Notes: generated from the sequence alone by a model not told the origin. Counted from the first letter of the stretch, positions 1-8,788 are shown. The stretch: DNA of 64,000 nucleotides from Leeuwenhoekiella parthenopeia (GCF_020782115.1 NZ_JAJGMW010000005.1:124001-188000), one strand, 5' to 3'. Numbers and translations are program-made.

Positions 1-347
1 GTTTGCTCAAGCATTAACCGCCACTCTTCCGCAAAACGCATACGATCACTTTGCACGCGCGGACTCCACATTGCAGGACCTTTACTTTTATTCAACATCT
101 TAAATTGAATAGCCGTACGGTCTGAAACGATACCACTATAGCCACCCATCGCATCAATCTCACGCACAATCTGGCCCTTTGCAATACCACCCATTGCAGG
201 ATTGCAGGACATCTGTGCGATGGTTTGCAAATTCATAGTTACCAAAAGTGTACTGCTACCCATATTGGCAGCGGCAGCGGCAGCTTCACAACCTGCGTGG
301 CCTCCTCCTACTACAATAACATCGTATGTCTGATCAAAAAAACTCAT
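1..347 (-). CDS. mnmG: tRNA uridine-5-carboxymethylaminomethyl modification enzyme MnmG (5' part only)
   Basis: This is the first 115 codons of MnmG (GidA), the FAD enzyme that with MnmE modifies wobble uridine 34 in several tRNAs. The N-terminus shows the FAD-binding motif [16 protein letters not shown], followed by the family signature [19 protein letters not shown]. The ATG is at 345-347, and the 3' end lies outside the window. The gene is downstream of ybeY on the same strand and has its own promoter (box at 392-399). The 5' leader contains a perfect parS site that abuts the start codon. The identification is secure; only the C-terminal part cannot be judged. Confidence 0.97.
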   Translation of the reverse strand, partial: MSFFDQTYDVIVVGGGHAGCEAAAAAANMGSSTLLVTMNLQTIAQMSCNPAMGGIAKGQIVREIDAMGGYSGIVSDRTAIQFKMLNKSKGPAMWSPRVQSDRMRFAEEWRLMLEQ

Positions 348-363
348 TGTTCCACGTGAAACA
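348..363. other. parS: parS centromere-like site (ParB binding)
   Basis: Bases 348-363 read TGTTCCACGTGAAACA, which matches the well-known Bacillus subtilis parS form exactly. ParB/Spo0J binds such sites to load and segregate replication origins, and chromosomal parS sites usually cluster near oriC. The site fills the space directly before the mnmG start codon, within the predicted leader. I saw no second CACGTG-centred copy with matching flanks in this window. parA and parB are not in the window. Confidence 0.9.
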
Positions 364-391
364 TTTAATTATTCTTTCCTTAAAATGAGCG

Positions 392-399
392 CAAAGGTA
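392..399 (-). promoter_or_regulatory. mnmG promoter, -7 box TACCTTTG
   Basis: On the minus strand a TTTG (plus coordinates 422-425, inside the 3' end of ybeY) is followed after 22 bases by TACCTTTG. This fits the Bacteroidota -33/-7 pattern. Transcription would start near 385 and cross parS before the mnmG ATG. Confidence 0.65.
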
Positions 400-416
400 C
401 TCAATTAATAACCAAC

Positions 417-839
417 TTACGCAAAGCGCTCATCCCAAAGCTTTAAGTACTCATCCTCCTTTGCACGCATTAGCTTTGCGTCTTCATCTGTCTTATCGCC
501 AAAGCCGCACATATGCAATAACCCATGCACCATTACCCGTCGCAGCTCACTATCAAAACTTACACTAAACTGCTCTGCATTATCTGCAACCCGATCGGTG
601 CTTATATACATTTCACCATTAAGTACAGTGCCCTCTTTATAATCAAAAGTAACAATGTCGGTATAGGTGTCGTGATCCAAATACTGTATGTTTATATCCA
701 GTAAATATTCATCTGAGCAAAAAACATAGCCCAGTTCACCCACCTGATGATTTTCCATTTCAGCAACGGAATTTAACCAGTTTAAAACCTGATCTTCTTT
801 ATCTAATTTGAACTCATTTTGACTATTAAATTCAATCAT
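417..839 (-). CDS. ybeY: Endoribonuclease YbeY (16S rRNA 3' maturation)
   Basis: A 140-residue YbeY/UPF0054 protein, a metal-dependent endoribonuclease used in 16S rRNA processing and ribosome quality control. The signature region reads HGLLHMCGFGD at residues 105-115. The first two zinc-binding histidines (105, 109) are present, but the third position is Asp115 instead of His. From memory this change is common in Bacteroidota YbeY, so it need not mean loss of activity. The ATG at 837-839 overlaps the last 8 bases of the upstream DUF4175 gene, so the two are probably translationally coupled. mnmG follows on the same strand. Confidence 0.93.
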   Translation of the reverse strand: MIEFNSQNEFKLDKEDQVLNWLNSVAEMENHQVGELGYVFCSDEYLLDINIQYLDHDTYTDIVTFDYKEGTVLNGEMYISTDRVADNAEQFSVSFDSELRRVMVHGLLHMCGFGDKTDEDAKLMRAKEDEYLKLWDERFA

Positions 840-3800
840 CTGTCTTTCTAAAATAACTTTTTACCTTTTGTTTATATCTAAATTCTAACGGAAGATCATC
901 CCGATTCAGGATCTCATCTGTATTGAAATATTCCTTCAATTCCGGGAAATCCCTTTGTACATCATTTGTAAAATTTTTTGTATTAGCTGTAGATTCCCGT
1001 TCACTCTTACGATCCTTTTCCTGCTCTGCTTCCTCCAGTTTTAAGAACTGCTGAATGACATCTTCCATTCTCCTTTTTGCACTCGAAGAGTTCCCAGAGA
1101 GTAATGCTTCCTCAATTTGTTCCATTTCCTTTAAAAGATCCCGGGCTCCTTCATTTAAATTTCCGTTTTCAATTAAGTCCTGTAATTTATTACGTAAACG
1201 TTCCTGTTGTTTATAAATCTCGTATTGTCTTGCGAGTTCTGCTTCACCAGATTCACCTCCGGGTTTTCCATTATTCCCGTCTTTTGCATCCTCTGAATCA
1301 CCGCCCGATCCTTCACCATCAGATCCGCTTCCTGAACCTTCTTTCTCACCCTCTCCCTTTCTTCCTTCTCCAGATTGACCTTCCTGCTTTCCCTTACCAA
1401 GCTTCTTAGCCAACTCCTCCTGGGACATTATAATATCACTCAGCTGTTTCCCGCTTCCGGATCCTCCCTTTGGATTAGGCATTGGCATACCGCTGCTACC
1501 AGACCCAATGCCCATAGACATTTGTGCCTGCATATTATCAAGAATATCAGAAAGCATATCAGCTAATGTATTTGCTCCTTTAAATACATATTGCTGACTG
1601 GCCAAACCCTTCTCGATATCATTATCAGCAAGACGTTCTAAAGCCTGATCTAAACCGTAACTGATCTCCGTTAACTCCGAATTAATATCTTCCTCCAGAA
1701 ACGGATTGCGCAATGCCAAAACAAATAAACTGTCATCGATATGCTGAAAGTTCTCGCGCAGGGTATTTTGCTTTACAAGATATTTAGAGAACATCGGATT
1801 GCTGTTATCTAGTGATGCAAAATCATCCTTTAAAGATTCCTGATCAAACGAAAACACAATAAGGTTATCTAAAATCTGTCTCAACATTTCTATATCCTCC
1901 TCCAGTTGTTGGGCACCTCCTCCTCCACCTGAAGACATATTCTGCATCATCTGCTGACCTACCTTCTGCATTTGCTCACCAGCCTTTTTCTGCGACTTTT
2001 TACCTTCCTTTTGAGCTTCGGAAGGTTCTTCCTTTTTGTCAGAATTATCCTGCTTAAGAGCATCTTCTGCCTTTTGCTGCTCCTGATCAATTTGATCTAA
2101 CTTTGACGACTGAGGCATCTCCAACGGCTTCTGAAGTCCAGAATTTTCCTTACGTAATTCTTCAACTTCCTTCTTAAGTTCATCAAAATCCTTACTGATT
2201 TGTTTTTGCTTTTCAGCATCAGAAACAGAACGCTCTGAGGCTTCCTTGCTCTGCTCCTTACCCAATTCATTAAGTTCGCGTCCTATGCGCTCCCCTTTAG
2301 TCTGAACAAAAAATCGCTTGGTAAGCTCAAGCAACTGCTCCATACTCCGGCTGGAATTTTTACTGTTTTTAGAAAGTTCGTCTAAGCGCTTACTGAGTTC
2401 TTCGTCGTCTATAAGTTCCTGAAGCCTGGCCATTTCTTCCATTAATTTTTCCTGCTCCCGAAGCTGCTCTTCATTCTTTTCTAAACGCTTCTTAAGTAAA
2501 TCGTTAGTTTGCGATGGAGCATCTAACAATTCATCCATACGTTCCAGACTCTTCTTCAGCGTTTCCGAATAATTCTTCATCAACTCTTCCTGCGCCTTTT
2601 GCCTCTCGAAAAAAGACTGAATTTTCTTTCGGTCATTAAAATCAAGCTTACTTTTCTCCTTATTGAGATTTTGTAAATCTTGTAAGTCCTGTTGGCGCTC
2701 CTGCATTTTAGAAACTGACTTGTCTAAATCCCTGAGCGTTTTTTCCTGTAATTCCAGTTGCTTATCCAGGGCCTTATCAGTAGTAAGTACATCATAAGTT
2801 TCAGGAGCCGAACGCGTGGCTTTATAACCATTTAAGACATCATTATCCCGTACTTCAAAATAGTACGTATAAGCCCTACCCTGCTCTAACTGCAATTTGC
2901 CCGGAAAAGCAGCATAAAACTGATCAACGGTCAACTTAGAAACCGGAATATCTATATAATTCTTATTATCTTCCTGATTATCAATATAATAAACTAACCT
3001 TAAACTCTTTAGACCATGATCATCACTTATAGTTCCCTTATAAAAAACCTGTTCTGATCCCAAAGTATCTGACTTACGTTCTAATTCCAATTCGGGATAG
3101 GCATCCCGAATCACATCAATACGGTATTGCAATTCTTCAAAACGATTCAAAGAAGCATTGCTGGTCGCAATAGCATAATCTGTAGATGTAAAAAACCTGC
3201 GCTTTAATTCAAAGCTATCCCCCTTCAGGGAGAAAGCTATGAGCGTATCTGAAACAAATTCTAAAAGATCAGCATTGCGTGCTTCCAGATTAAAGATCAC
3301 CTCAGTTCCTTCCGGTATGGTGAATGATCCTGTGTTTAGAATAATTTCATTTGCTTTAGCCAGATAAGCAGGATAATTCAACTGAGCTTCAAAACCGGTA
3401 AGCACCGGTGTCTTTACCAGAGGTATCTCATAGCCAACAGATCGTACCCCATTACCTTCCAAATGAAAATTCAAATCCTCCCGCACCTGATCTACCGTAT
3501 AAGCAAAACGCCCTCTTCCGCGATTGCTCATAAAATAATCCTGACCGTTAAGATTGATGCGAACTTCTTCCGGCAGTTGACTACCCGAAACCTGAACTTC
3601 TATTTCATAAGCCTGACCTTCAATTGCCCGGTTTTCTAAATCTGCTAACTCAAAGATGAAAGGCGCAGGCGGTACATAATCCCCTTTATAATCCCAAACG
3701 CGCTCCGCAGTCTGACTAAAAAAAGAACTTCCCTGGCTAAAACTTACCGCAGCAAATATCAATACCGGAATAAGCGCATATTTGATATACCTGGCATTGG

Positions 3801-4233
3801 ACTTGTAATCTATAGCTAATGAAAACGGAACCGGCTCGAGCTCTTTACTTTTCTGAGCAATACTTGCGGCCACTAAATCTGATTGCGCGTTGCTGGCTTT
3901 TAACTGCAAGGTATTTATGAGTTTGTCACGCACTTCGGGGAAGTGGTTTCCTATGAGTAAAGAGGCTTTGGTGTAATCTATTCCTTTTGAGAGTCTAAAA
4001 AGCCGAAAGAGAGGCAAACCTATAAAGCGGATGAGCAGAACCAATTCAAGACCTACAAAAGACCAAAAGAGCAATCCCCTACCCAGTTTATTAAGCCACA
4101 GAAAATATTCGATAATCAAAACAAGCAACACATAGGTGAGCCCTATGGCTACAAAAAACAAAATACCCTTTAAGAGTTCGTTTTTATAATATTTACTGAT
4201 AAATGCTTCTAATTTTTCCTCTAACGCCATCAC
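832..4233 (-). CDS. DUF4175 family large membrane-anchored coiled-coil protein
   Basis: An 1133-residue protein matching the Bacteroidota DUF4175 type. The N-terminus has hydrophobic segments at about residues 20-75 and 150-170, followed by a region of probable beta structure (about 180-480). A very long Glu/Lys/Gln-rich coiled coil spans about 490-780. Near 930-1010 there is a low-complexity Gly/Ser/Glu/Asp stretch, and charged helices close the protein. The function is unknown; the layout suggests an inner membrane anchor with a large periplasmic coiled-coil part. It is the first gene of the DUF4175-ybeY(-mnmG) run and overlaps ybeY by 8 bases. The skewed composition of the low-complexity region creates long spurious frames on both strands, which I have left out. 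Confidence 0.85.
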   Translation of the reverse strand: MMALEEKLEAFISKYYKNELLKGILFFVAIGLTYVLLVLIIEYFLWLNKLGRGLLFWSFVGLELVLLIRFIGLPLFRLFRLSKGIDYTKASLLIGNHFPEVRDKLINTLQLKASNAQSDLVAASIAQKSKELEPVPFSLAIDYKSNARYIKYALIPVLIFAAVSFSQGSSFFSQTAERVWDYKGDYVPPAPFIFELADLENRAIEGQAYEIEVQVSGSQLPEEVRINLNGQDYFMSNRGRGRFAYTVDQVREDLNFHLEGNGVRSVGYEIPLVKTPVLTGFEAQLNYPAYLAKANEIILNTGSFTIPEGTEVIFNLEARNADLLEFVSDTLIAFSLKGDSFELKRRFFTSTDYAIATSNASLNRFEELQYRIDVIRDAYPELELERKSDTLGSEQVFYKGTISDDHGLKSLRLVYYIDNQEDNKNYIDIPVSKLTVDQFYAAFPGKLQLEQGRAYTYYFEVRDNDVLNGYKATRSAPETYDVLTTDKALDKQLELQEKTLRDLDKSVSKMQERQQDLQDLQNLNKEKSKLDFNDRKKIQSFFERQKAQEELMKNYSETLKKSLERMDELLDAPSQTNDLLKKRLEKNEEQLREQEKLMEEMARLQELIDDEELSKRLDELSKNSKNSSRSMEQLLELTKRFFVQTKGERIGRELNELGKEQSKEASERSVSDAEKQKQISKDFDELKKEVEELRKENSGLQKPLEMPQSSKLDQIDQEQQKAEDALKQDNSDKKEEPSEAQKEGKKSQKKAGEQMQKVGQQMMQNMSSGGGGGAQQLEEDIEMLRQILDNLIVFSFDQESLKDDFASLDNSNPMFSKYLVKQNTLRENFQHIDDSLFVLALRNPFLEEDINSELTEISYGLDQALERLADNDIEKGLASQQYVFKGANTLADMLSDILDNMQAQMSMGIGSGSSGMPMPNPKGGSGSGKQLSDIIMSQEELAKKLGKGKQEGQSGEGRKGEGEKEGSGSGSDGEGSGGDSEDAKDGNNGKPGGESGEAELARQYEIYKQQERLRNKLQDLIENGNLNEGARDLLKEMEQIEEALLSGNSSSAKRRMEDVIQQFLKLEEAEQEKDRKSERESTANTKNFTNDVQRDFPELKEYFNTDEILNRDDLPLEFRYKQKVKSYFRKTDD

Positions 4234-4384
4234 AAAATGATCTCTTTAAAACCTCGCTACTTACAATAACTAAAACTACAATTTTCTAGTATAGCCCATA
4301 TCTTTAAAATACACAACTTAAGGGATATAAACACAAACTGCCTTCAACAGACTTAAAGACCTTATCTAAAAGCTCAAATAAACC

Positions 4385-4417
4385 TTGTTTCAGAGTGTGG
4401 TATAATGAGTACCTTTG
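4385..4417 (+). promoter_or_regulatory. gltX promoter, TTG-N22-TACCTTTG
   Basis: A TTG at 4385-4387 and TACCTTTG at 4410-4417 are separated by 22 bases, as in the mnmG promoter. The gltX ATG lies 17 bases after the -7 box, which leaves a very short leader. Confidence 0.65.
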
Positions 4418-4434
4418 CCGTCTAAAATTTAGCT

Positions 4435-5949
4435 ATGCATCAAAACGTAAGGGTGCGCTTTGCACCCAGCCCTACAGGTCCTCTGCACATAGGTGGTGTA
4501 CGCACCGCACTCTATAATTATCTGTTTGCAAAAAAACATAAGGGTTCGTTTATTTTACGAATAGAAGATACAGATCAAAACCGGTATGTTCCCGGTGCCG
4601 AAAATTATATAATCGAAGCGCTCAATTGGTGTGGAATTCCTTTTGATGAAGGTCCGGGCAAAGAGCAGGGCTATGGTCCTTACCGTCAAAGCGAGCGTAA
4701 AGACAAGTATTTGGCATTCGCCGAAAAACTAATCGCTTCGGGTGATGCGTATTATGCTTTTGACACCGCTGAAGCTCTTGACGCTCATCGTAAAGATCAC
4801 GAAGAGCAAGGCAAAACATTTATCTACAACTGGCACAACCGCAACAAACTTGATAATTCGCTAAATCTTTCAGCTGAAGAAACTCAAAAACGCCTTGATG
4901 CCGGTGAAGATTATGTAATTCGTTTTAAATCTCCTCAAAGTGAACTGCTTGAACTTGAAGATCTCATACGCGGCAGTGTAGAAGTCGATACCAGTTTGCT
5001 GGATGACAAAGTTCTTTTCAAAGCGGATGGTATGCCTACCTACCATTTGGCAAATATTGTTGACGATCACCTCATGGAAATTACCCACGTAATTCGTGGA
5101 GAAGAATGGCTGCCTTCTATGCCGCTGCACGTTATGCTCTATCGCGCATTTGGTTGGGAAGCCCCACGCTTTGCCCATTTACCGCTTATTATGAAGCCTG
5201 TGGGCAAAGGAAAATTAAGCAAACGCGACGGGGATAAAATGGGATTCCCGGTGTTTCCATTGGAATGGAAAGATCCCAATACCGGTGAAATTTCGGCAGG
5301 ATATCGCGAAGATGGCTACTTACCAGAAGCCGTTGTTAATATGCTCGCTTTTTTAGGATGGAATCCCGGTACCGAAAAAGAAATCTATACGCTTGAAGAG
5401 CTTGTTGCAGATTTTGAGCTGGAACGCGTGCACAAATCGGGGGCTAAATTTGATCCTGAAAAAACCAAATGGTTTCAACAGCAACATTTGCACCTCACCT
5501 CTGAAGCGTCTCTGGTAAAACCTTTTCAGGAAATCCTAAAGGAAAAACACCTGGACTACGACGATGCATACGTGCAAAAAGTAATTTCACTGGTAAAAGA
5601 ACGCGCTATTTTTATTGAAGATCTTTGGGAACAGGGTCATTTCTTCTTTGAGAGACCTGAAGAGTATGATGAAAAAACAGCCAAAAAAACCTGGAAAGAA
5701 GACACCGGTGAGATCATGATTCATTTATCAAAAATTGTAAATGACACTGAAGATTTTAGTGCGGAAAATCTTTCTGCTAACGTAAAAGGCTGGATTACGG
5801 CTGAAAATTTGGGCTTTGGTAAGGTAATGCAACCGCTCCGCTTAAGCCTGGTAGGTTCCATGTCTGGACCTGATGTTTTTGAAATCGCAGCGACCATTGG
5901 CAAAGAAAAAACACTGGAACGCATTCGCTTTGCGATTGAAAGGCTATAA
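4435..5949 (+). CDS. gltX: Glutamyl-tRNA synthetase
   Basis: A 504-residue class I synthetase that charges tRNA-Glu with glutamate. The N-terminal signature APSPTGPLHIGG (residues 10-21) contains the HIGH-type ATP motif as HIGG. The second ATP motif, KLSKRDG, is near residue 260, followed by the C-terminal anticodon-binding helices. The length is typical. The start is an ATG just after a good promoter. Its stop overlaps by 6 bases the stop of the convergent outer membrane protein gene, so the two transcripts run into each other and I see no terminator between them. Confidence 0.97.
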   Translation: MHQNVRVRFAPSPTGPLHIGGVRTALYNYLFAKKHKGSFILRIEDTDQNRYVPGAENYIIEALNWCGIPFDEGPGKEQGYGPYRQSERKDKYLAFAEKLIASGDAYYAFDTAEALDAHRKDHEEQGKTFIYNWHNRNKLDNSLNLSAEETQKRLDAGEDYVIRFKSPQSELLELEDLIRGSVEVDTSLLDDKVLFKADGMPTYHLANIVDDHLMEITHVIRGEEWLPSMPLHVMLYRAFGWEAPRFAHLPLIMKPVGKGKLSKRDGDKMGFPVFPLEWKDPNTGEISAGYREDGYLPEAVVNMLAFLGWNPGTEKEIYTLEELVADFELERVHKSGAKFDPEKTKWFQQQHLHLTSEASLVKPFQEILKEKHLDYDDAYVQKVISLVKERAIFIEDLWEQGHFFFERPEEYDEKTAKKTWKEDTGEIMIHLSKIVNDTEDFSAENLSANVKGWITAENLGFGKVMQPLRLSLVGSMSGPDVFEIAATIGKEKTLERIRFAIERL

Positions 5950-6591
5950 ATACAAGATAATACCTGCGGTAACAAAACCAAGATTTCCCTTGAAATTTGT
6001 TGCTGCAGGATCTTTAAGATTGAGATCCTCAGAATTCAGCCTATTCAGGATATTGGTAAAGTTATACTGATAAGCCGCAGTCAATCGTAACCATTTAAGT
6101 CCACCGGTTAAGCCGGCAGTAAGCATACCATTAATTCTGCTTACTTCTTCCAGGTCCCCGGCCTGCAAAGTGGTATAACCATCAACAATTAAATTTTCCT
6201 GACTTTGATCTTTCAATTTTAGGCCCCCATTTACCTGTAAAACGGGTCCTAACTATGCACTCAGGTATTCGCCGGCAATACGATAACTGGCAAGAAATTT
6301 TACCTGGGCTCCACTTAACGCATATTCAACCTGCTTCCCTCCCGCTTCAACCTGCAAACCAATTTGGATAAAATCAATACCGTAAATGAGATCAAAATCG
6401 TTGTAAAAAGCTCCCCGTGTTGATAAACCTGCTAAAAATCCTTCGCCTTGAGACGTATTGAAATTTTCGGTCTGTAGATTACTCATCGCATATACACCTT
6501 GCAAACCGATGTGATTATGCACCGTTCTTGATCGCTGTGCATATGAAGAACAGGATAGCAGTATTGCAGAAATAAAAAATAGTAGTCTCAA
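5944..6591 (-). pseudogene. PorT-like outer membrane beta-barrel protein gene, interrupted by an in-frame TAG
   Basis: Read from 6591, the frame encodes a signal peptide (MRLLFFISAILLSCSSYAQ) and about 90 residues of a small outer membrane beta-barrel protein. It then meets a TAG at 6253-6255 (codon 113). The same frame continues without another stop for 102 codons, starting LGPVLQVNGG and ending in an aromatic beta-strand, GFVTAGIILYL, which is typical of Bacteroidota outer membrane proteins. A single base change from a Tyr, Gln or other near-cognate codon would explain it. A TANNTTTG box at 6619-6626 shows the promoter is intact. A sequencing error remains possible. The functional outer membrane role is inferred from the fold only. 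Confidence 0.75.
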
Positions 6592-6618
6592 GCTGTTACG
6601 AATTTGTCAGAATTGAGA

Positions 6619-6626
6619 CAAATCTA
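6619..6626 (-). promoter_or_regulatory. Promoter -7 box TAGATTTG of the interrupted outer membrane protein gene
   Basis: The minus strand reads TAGATTTG 28 bases before the ATG. No clear -33 TTG is present. Confidence 0.4.
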
Positions 6627-6680
6627 TTGTATTTTTAATAGGTACTCCCCTACTACGTTAATAATTTAAAACTCAATACT

Positions 6681-7682
6681 ATGTCTTACCTTATTCCGGC
6701 ACTACTTTTTGTAGGCGCTCTTATTCTTATTTCCAGCTTTTTTATGGTTAAGCAACAAACTGCTGCGATTATAGAACGCTTTGGGAAATTTACCAGTATT
6801 CGCAATTCGGGGCTTCAATTTAAAATACCTCTTATTGATAAGGTGGCTGGTCGTGTAAATCTGCGTATACAGCAGCTTGACGTTATTGTTGAAACCAAAA
6901 CTAAAGATGATGTATTTGTACGTTTGAAGATTTCAGTACAATTTCAGGTAGTGAAGTCTAACGTGTATGACGCGTTTTATAAACTTGAAGATCCTCAGAA
7001 TCAGATTACTTCTTATGTTTTTGACGTGGTACGTTCTGAAGTGCCAAAAATGAAACTCGATGACGTTTTTGAGCGAAAGGATGACATTGCCATTGCAGTA
7101 AAAAGTGAGTTAAACCAGTCTATGACCGATTACGGTTATGATATCATCAAAACTCTGGTAACAGACATTGATCCTGACCAGCAGGTTAAAATAGCGATGA
7201 ACCGTATTAATGCGTCTGAACGCGAAAAAGTGGCTGCAGAGTATGAAGCCGAAGCAGAACGTATTAAAATAGTCGCTAAAGCGCGCGCAGAAGCCGAAAG
7301 CAAGCGTTTACAGGGTCAGGGTATAGCAGACCAGCGCAGAGAGATTGCGCGCGGTCTGGAGGAGTCTGTAGAGGTTTTAAACAATGTGGGTATCAACTCT
7401 CAGGAAGCCTCTGCTCTGATTGTGGTTACCCAGCATTACGATACGTTACAATCTATAGGTGAAGAAACAAACAGTAACCTGATTCTTCTTCCTAATTCAC
7501 CACAGGTGGGTAGCGATATGCTAAACAATATGATCGCAAGTTTTGTCGCATCTAACCAGATTGGTGAAGAAATGAAAAAGCGAAATGCAGAGCTGGGAAT
7601 CGAAGCCAAGGCAAAAAAGCCTAAAAAACCCAGACCGCAATCAGGATATAGAGATTTAGATAATCCTGAAGATTTATCTTAA
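6681..7682 (+). CDS. SPFH/Band 7 domain membrane protein
   Basis: A 333-residue stomatin/prohibitin-family protein. A single N-terminal membrane helix (about residues 3-23) is followed by the SPFH domain (about 25-190, beginning VKQQTAAIIERFGKF). An Ala/Glu/Arg-rich coiled coil (about 205-255) contains the run EAEAERIKIVAKARAEAESK, and the C-terminus is basic. Such proteins form ring-like oligomers in membranes and often work with proteases or membrane microdomains. It has its own strong terminator and no NfeD-type partner next door, so it appears monocistronic. Confidence 0.9.
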   Translation: MSYLIPALLFVGALILISSFFMVKQQTAAIIERFGKFTSIRNSGLQFKIPLIDKVAGRVNLRIQQLDVIVETKTKDDVFVRLKISVQFQVVKSNVYDAFYKLEDPQNQITSYVFDVVRSEVPKMKLDDVFERKDDIAIAVKSELNQSMTDYGYDIIKTLVTDIDPDQQVKIAMNRINASEREKVAAEYEAEAERIKIVAKARAEAESKRLQGQGIADQRREIARGLEESVEVLNNVGINSQEASALIVVTQHYDTLQSIGEETNSNLILLPNSPQVGSDMLNNMIASFVASNQIGEEMKKRNAELGIEAKAKKPKKPRPQSGYRDLDNPEDLS

Positions 7683-7684
7683 AC

Positions 7685-7718
7685 AAAAAAGCCCGGATTT
7701 TACGATCCGGGCTTTTTT
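7685..7718. terminator. Bidirectional rho-independent terminator
   Basis: The stem GCCCGGAT/ATCCGGGC (7691-7698 with 7705-7712) is flanked by A6 on the left and T6 on the right. It can end both the SPFH gene and the opposite small-gene operon. Confidence 0.9.
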
Positions 7719-7738
7719 AATACTGCTGATTAGGTATT

Positions 7739-7975
7739 TTAATCTTCTACATTCTTAACCTTTACTTTTTTGATTCCTAAAAGCTTATTTACGGTTTTAA
7801 CCACAATAGCTTTTTGAACAATGGCGCCTAAAGAACCGGCAATAAGACTTACAGGTGAAAATGAACTCTTAACATCACTAATACTTAGCTTAAGTGTCTC
7901 TTCATCTATCTGCTGCTGAAGCTTAAGTATTTTGAGATCGCGGTCGATCTGATCAAATGATTTATAGACTTTCAT
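7739..7975 (-). CDS. Small DUF6327-like protein
   Basis: A 78-residue protein starting MKVYKSFDQIDRDLKILKLQ, with a short hydrophobic stretch near residues 40-58 and a basic tail. It resembles the family I know as DUF6327, found in Bacteroidota directly after a holin-like and a YtxH gene. It is the third gene of that trio, 2 bases after the preceding stop, and it ends at a bidirectional terminator. The function is unknown. The context suggests a membrane-associated stress or envelope role shared with its neighbours. Confidence 0.75.
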   Translation of the reverse strand: MKVYKSFDQIDRDLKILKLQQQIDEETLKLSISDVKSSFSPVSLIAGSLGAIVQKAIVVKTVNKLLGIKKVKVKNVED

Positions 7976-7977
7976 AA

Positions 7978-8376
7978 TTACTTTTCTAAATGCTTAAATT
8001 CTTCGTCCAAAACATCCTCCTGAGTTGATTCATTGAAGAATACTTTAGAATATTTCTTGAGGACGATTTCGGTTGTAAAAGGTTTACCAAATAATTTGTA
8101 AAGTATAAAAACCAAAAGATAAAATCCGGCTACAATAAAGTAACCGTAGCTCATAGTTCCTAATGATTCTCCAATTGAGATGGCTAAACCTACTGAGATG
8201 AACAATAGGAAAATCAAAAAAATGCTGCCACTGACCATAAGATTAACCAGAGATACAGCACCATTCATCATTTTTTTGAAACTATCTAACTTGTAGTACT
8301 CCAGACTACTGTTTAGATATTTCTTAGCATCATCAGATACTTTACTTATATTTTCTGAAAGGTTGAATATAGACAT
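7978..8376 (-). CDS. Phage-holin-family-like integral membrane protein
   Basis: A 132-residue protein with a soluble N-terminus (about 1-40), two membrane helices (about 45-70 and 78-95) and a charged C-terminal tail. It matches the 'phage holin family' (Actinobacterial Holin-X like) proteins, which in Bacteroidota are chromosomal and not linked to phages. It is encoded between YtxH (6-base gap) and the DUF6327-like gene (2-base gap). Nothing prophage-like surrounds it, so a lysis role is unlikely. Confidence 0.75.
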   Translation of the reverse strand: MSIFNLSENISKVSDDAKKYLNSSLEYYKLDSFKKMMNGAVSLVNLMVSGSIFLIFLLFISVGLAISIGESLGTMSYGYFIVAGFYLLVFILYKLFGKPFTTEIVLKKYSKVFFNESTQEDVLDEEFKHLEK

Positions 8377-8382
8377 ATGTGC

Positions 8383-8757
8383 TTATGCTTTTGCAGTTGG
8401 CACGTCAATATCTTTCACTTCTTTTACTACTTCCTGTGATGCTTTAGCATTCTTCTTGCGAAGCTCTTCAAGCTTTTTTTCCATACTTACCAAGATATCA
8501 TCTGCTTTTGAACTGGCTGTTTTAAGCGTGTCCTCAAGTTTAGAATCAAAAGATCTTTTGGCTTGCTTGGCAGAAGCAGATAATTGCTCTGAAGTTTCGC
8601 TAATTTGCTTTTCTAGTTTTCTTTTAGCCTCTTTGGCATTTTTAGAAATTTTCTTTCTTGTTTTATCCCCACTTTCAGGAGCATAAAGAAGACCAAGACC
8701 TGCACCTATTGCTGCACCTGTTATTAAAGCTAAAATTGTATTTCCTGTTTTTGACAT
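8383..8757 (-). CDS. YtxH domain-containing protein
   Basis: A 124-residue protein. The N-terminal hydrophobic/Gly segment AAIGAGLGLLYAPESGDKTRK is the YtxH signature (GxxxGxLxAPxSGxxTR). It is followed by a long Lys/Glu/Ala-rich helix predicted to form a coiled coil (about 35-110). YtxH proteins are general-stress proteins in Firmicutes; the role here is unproven. It is the first gene of the three-gene operon and has a TACCTTTG promoter box 24 bases upstream. Confidence 0.88.
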   Translation of the reverse strand: MSKTGNTILALITGAAIGAGLGLLYAPESGDKTRKKISKNAKEAKRKLEKQISETSEQLSASAKQAKRSFDSKLEDTLKTASSKADDILVSMEKKLEELRKKNAKASQEVVKEVKDIDVPTAKA

Positions 8758-8780
8758 GGTAATTAGATTTTTGTTTCATT

Positions 8781-8788
8781 CAAAGGTA
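8781..8788 (-). promoter_or_regulatory. Promoter -7 box of the YtxH operon
   Basis: The minus strand reads TACCTTTG 24 bases before the YtxH ATG. The palindrome AACCGGTT lies 28-37 bases further upstream (8816-8825), where an activator could bind. The -33 element is not recognisable. Confidence 0.5.

Noticed and set aside
1077-1566. Plus- and minus-strand frames within the DUF4175 gene
   Set aside because: They arise from the low-complexity charged region of the large gene and have no signals of their own.
7978-8376. Holin-like gene as a sign of a prophage
   Set aside because: No phage gene is nearby; the family is a regular chromosomal neighbour of YtxH in Bacteroidota.
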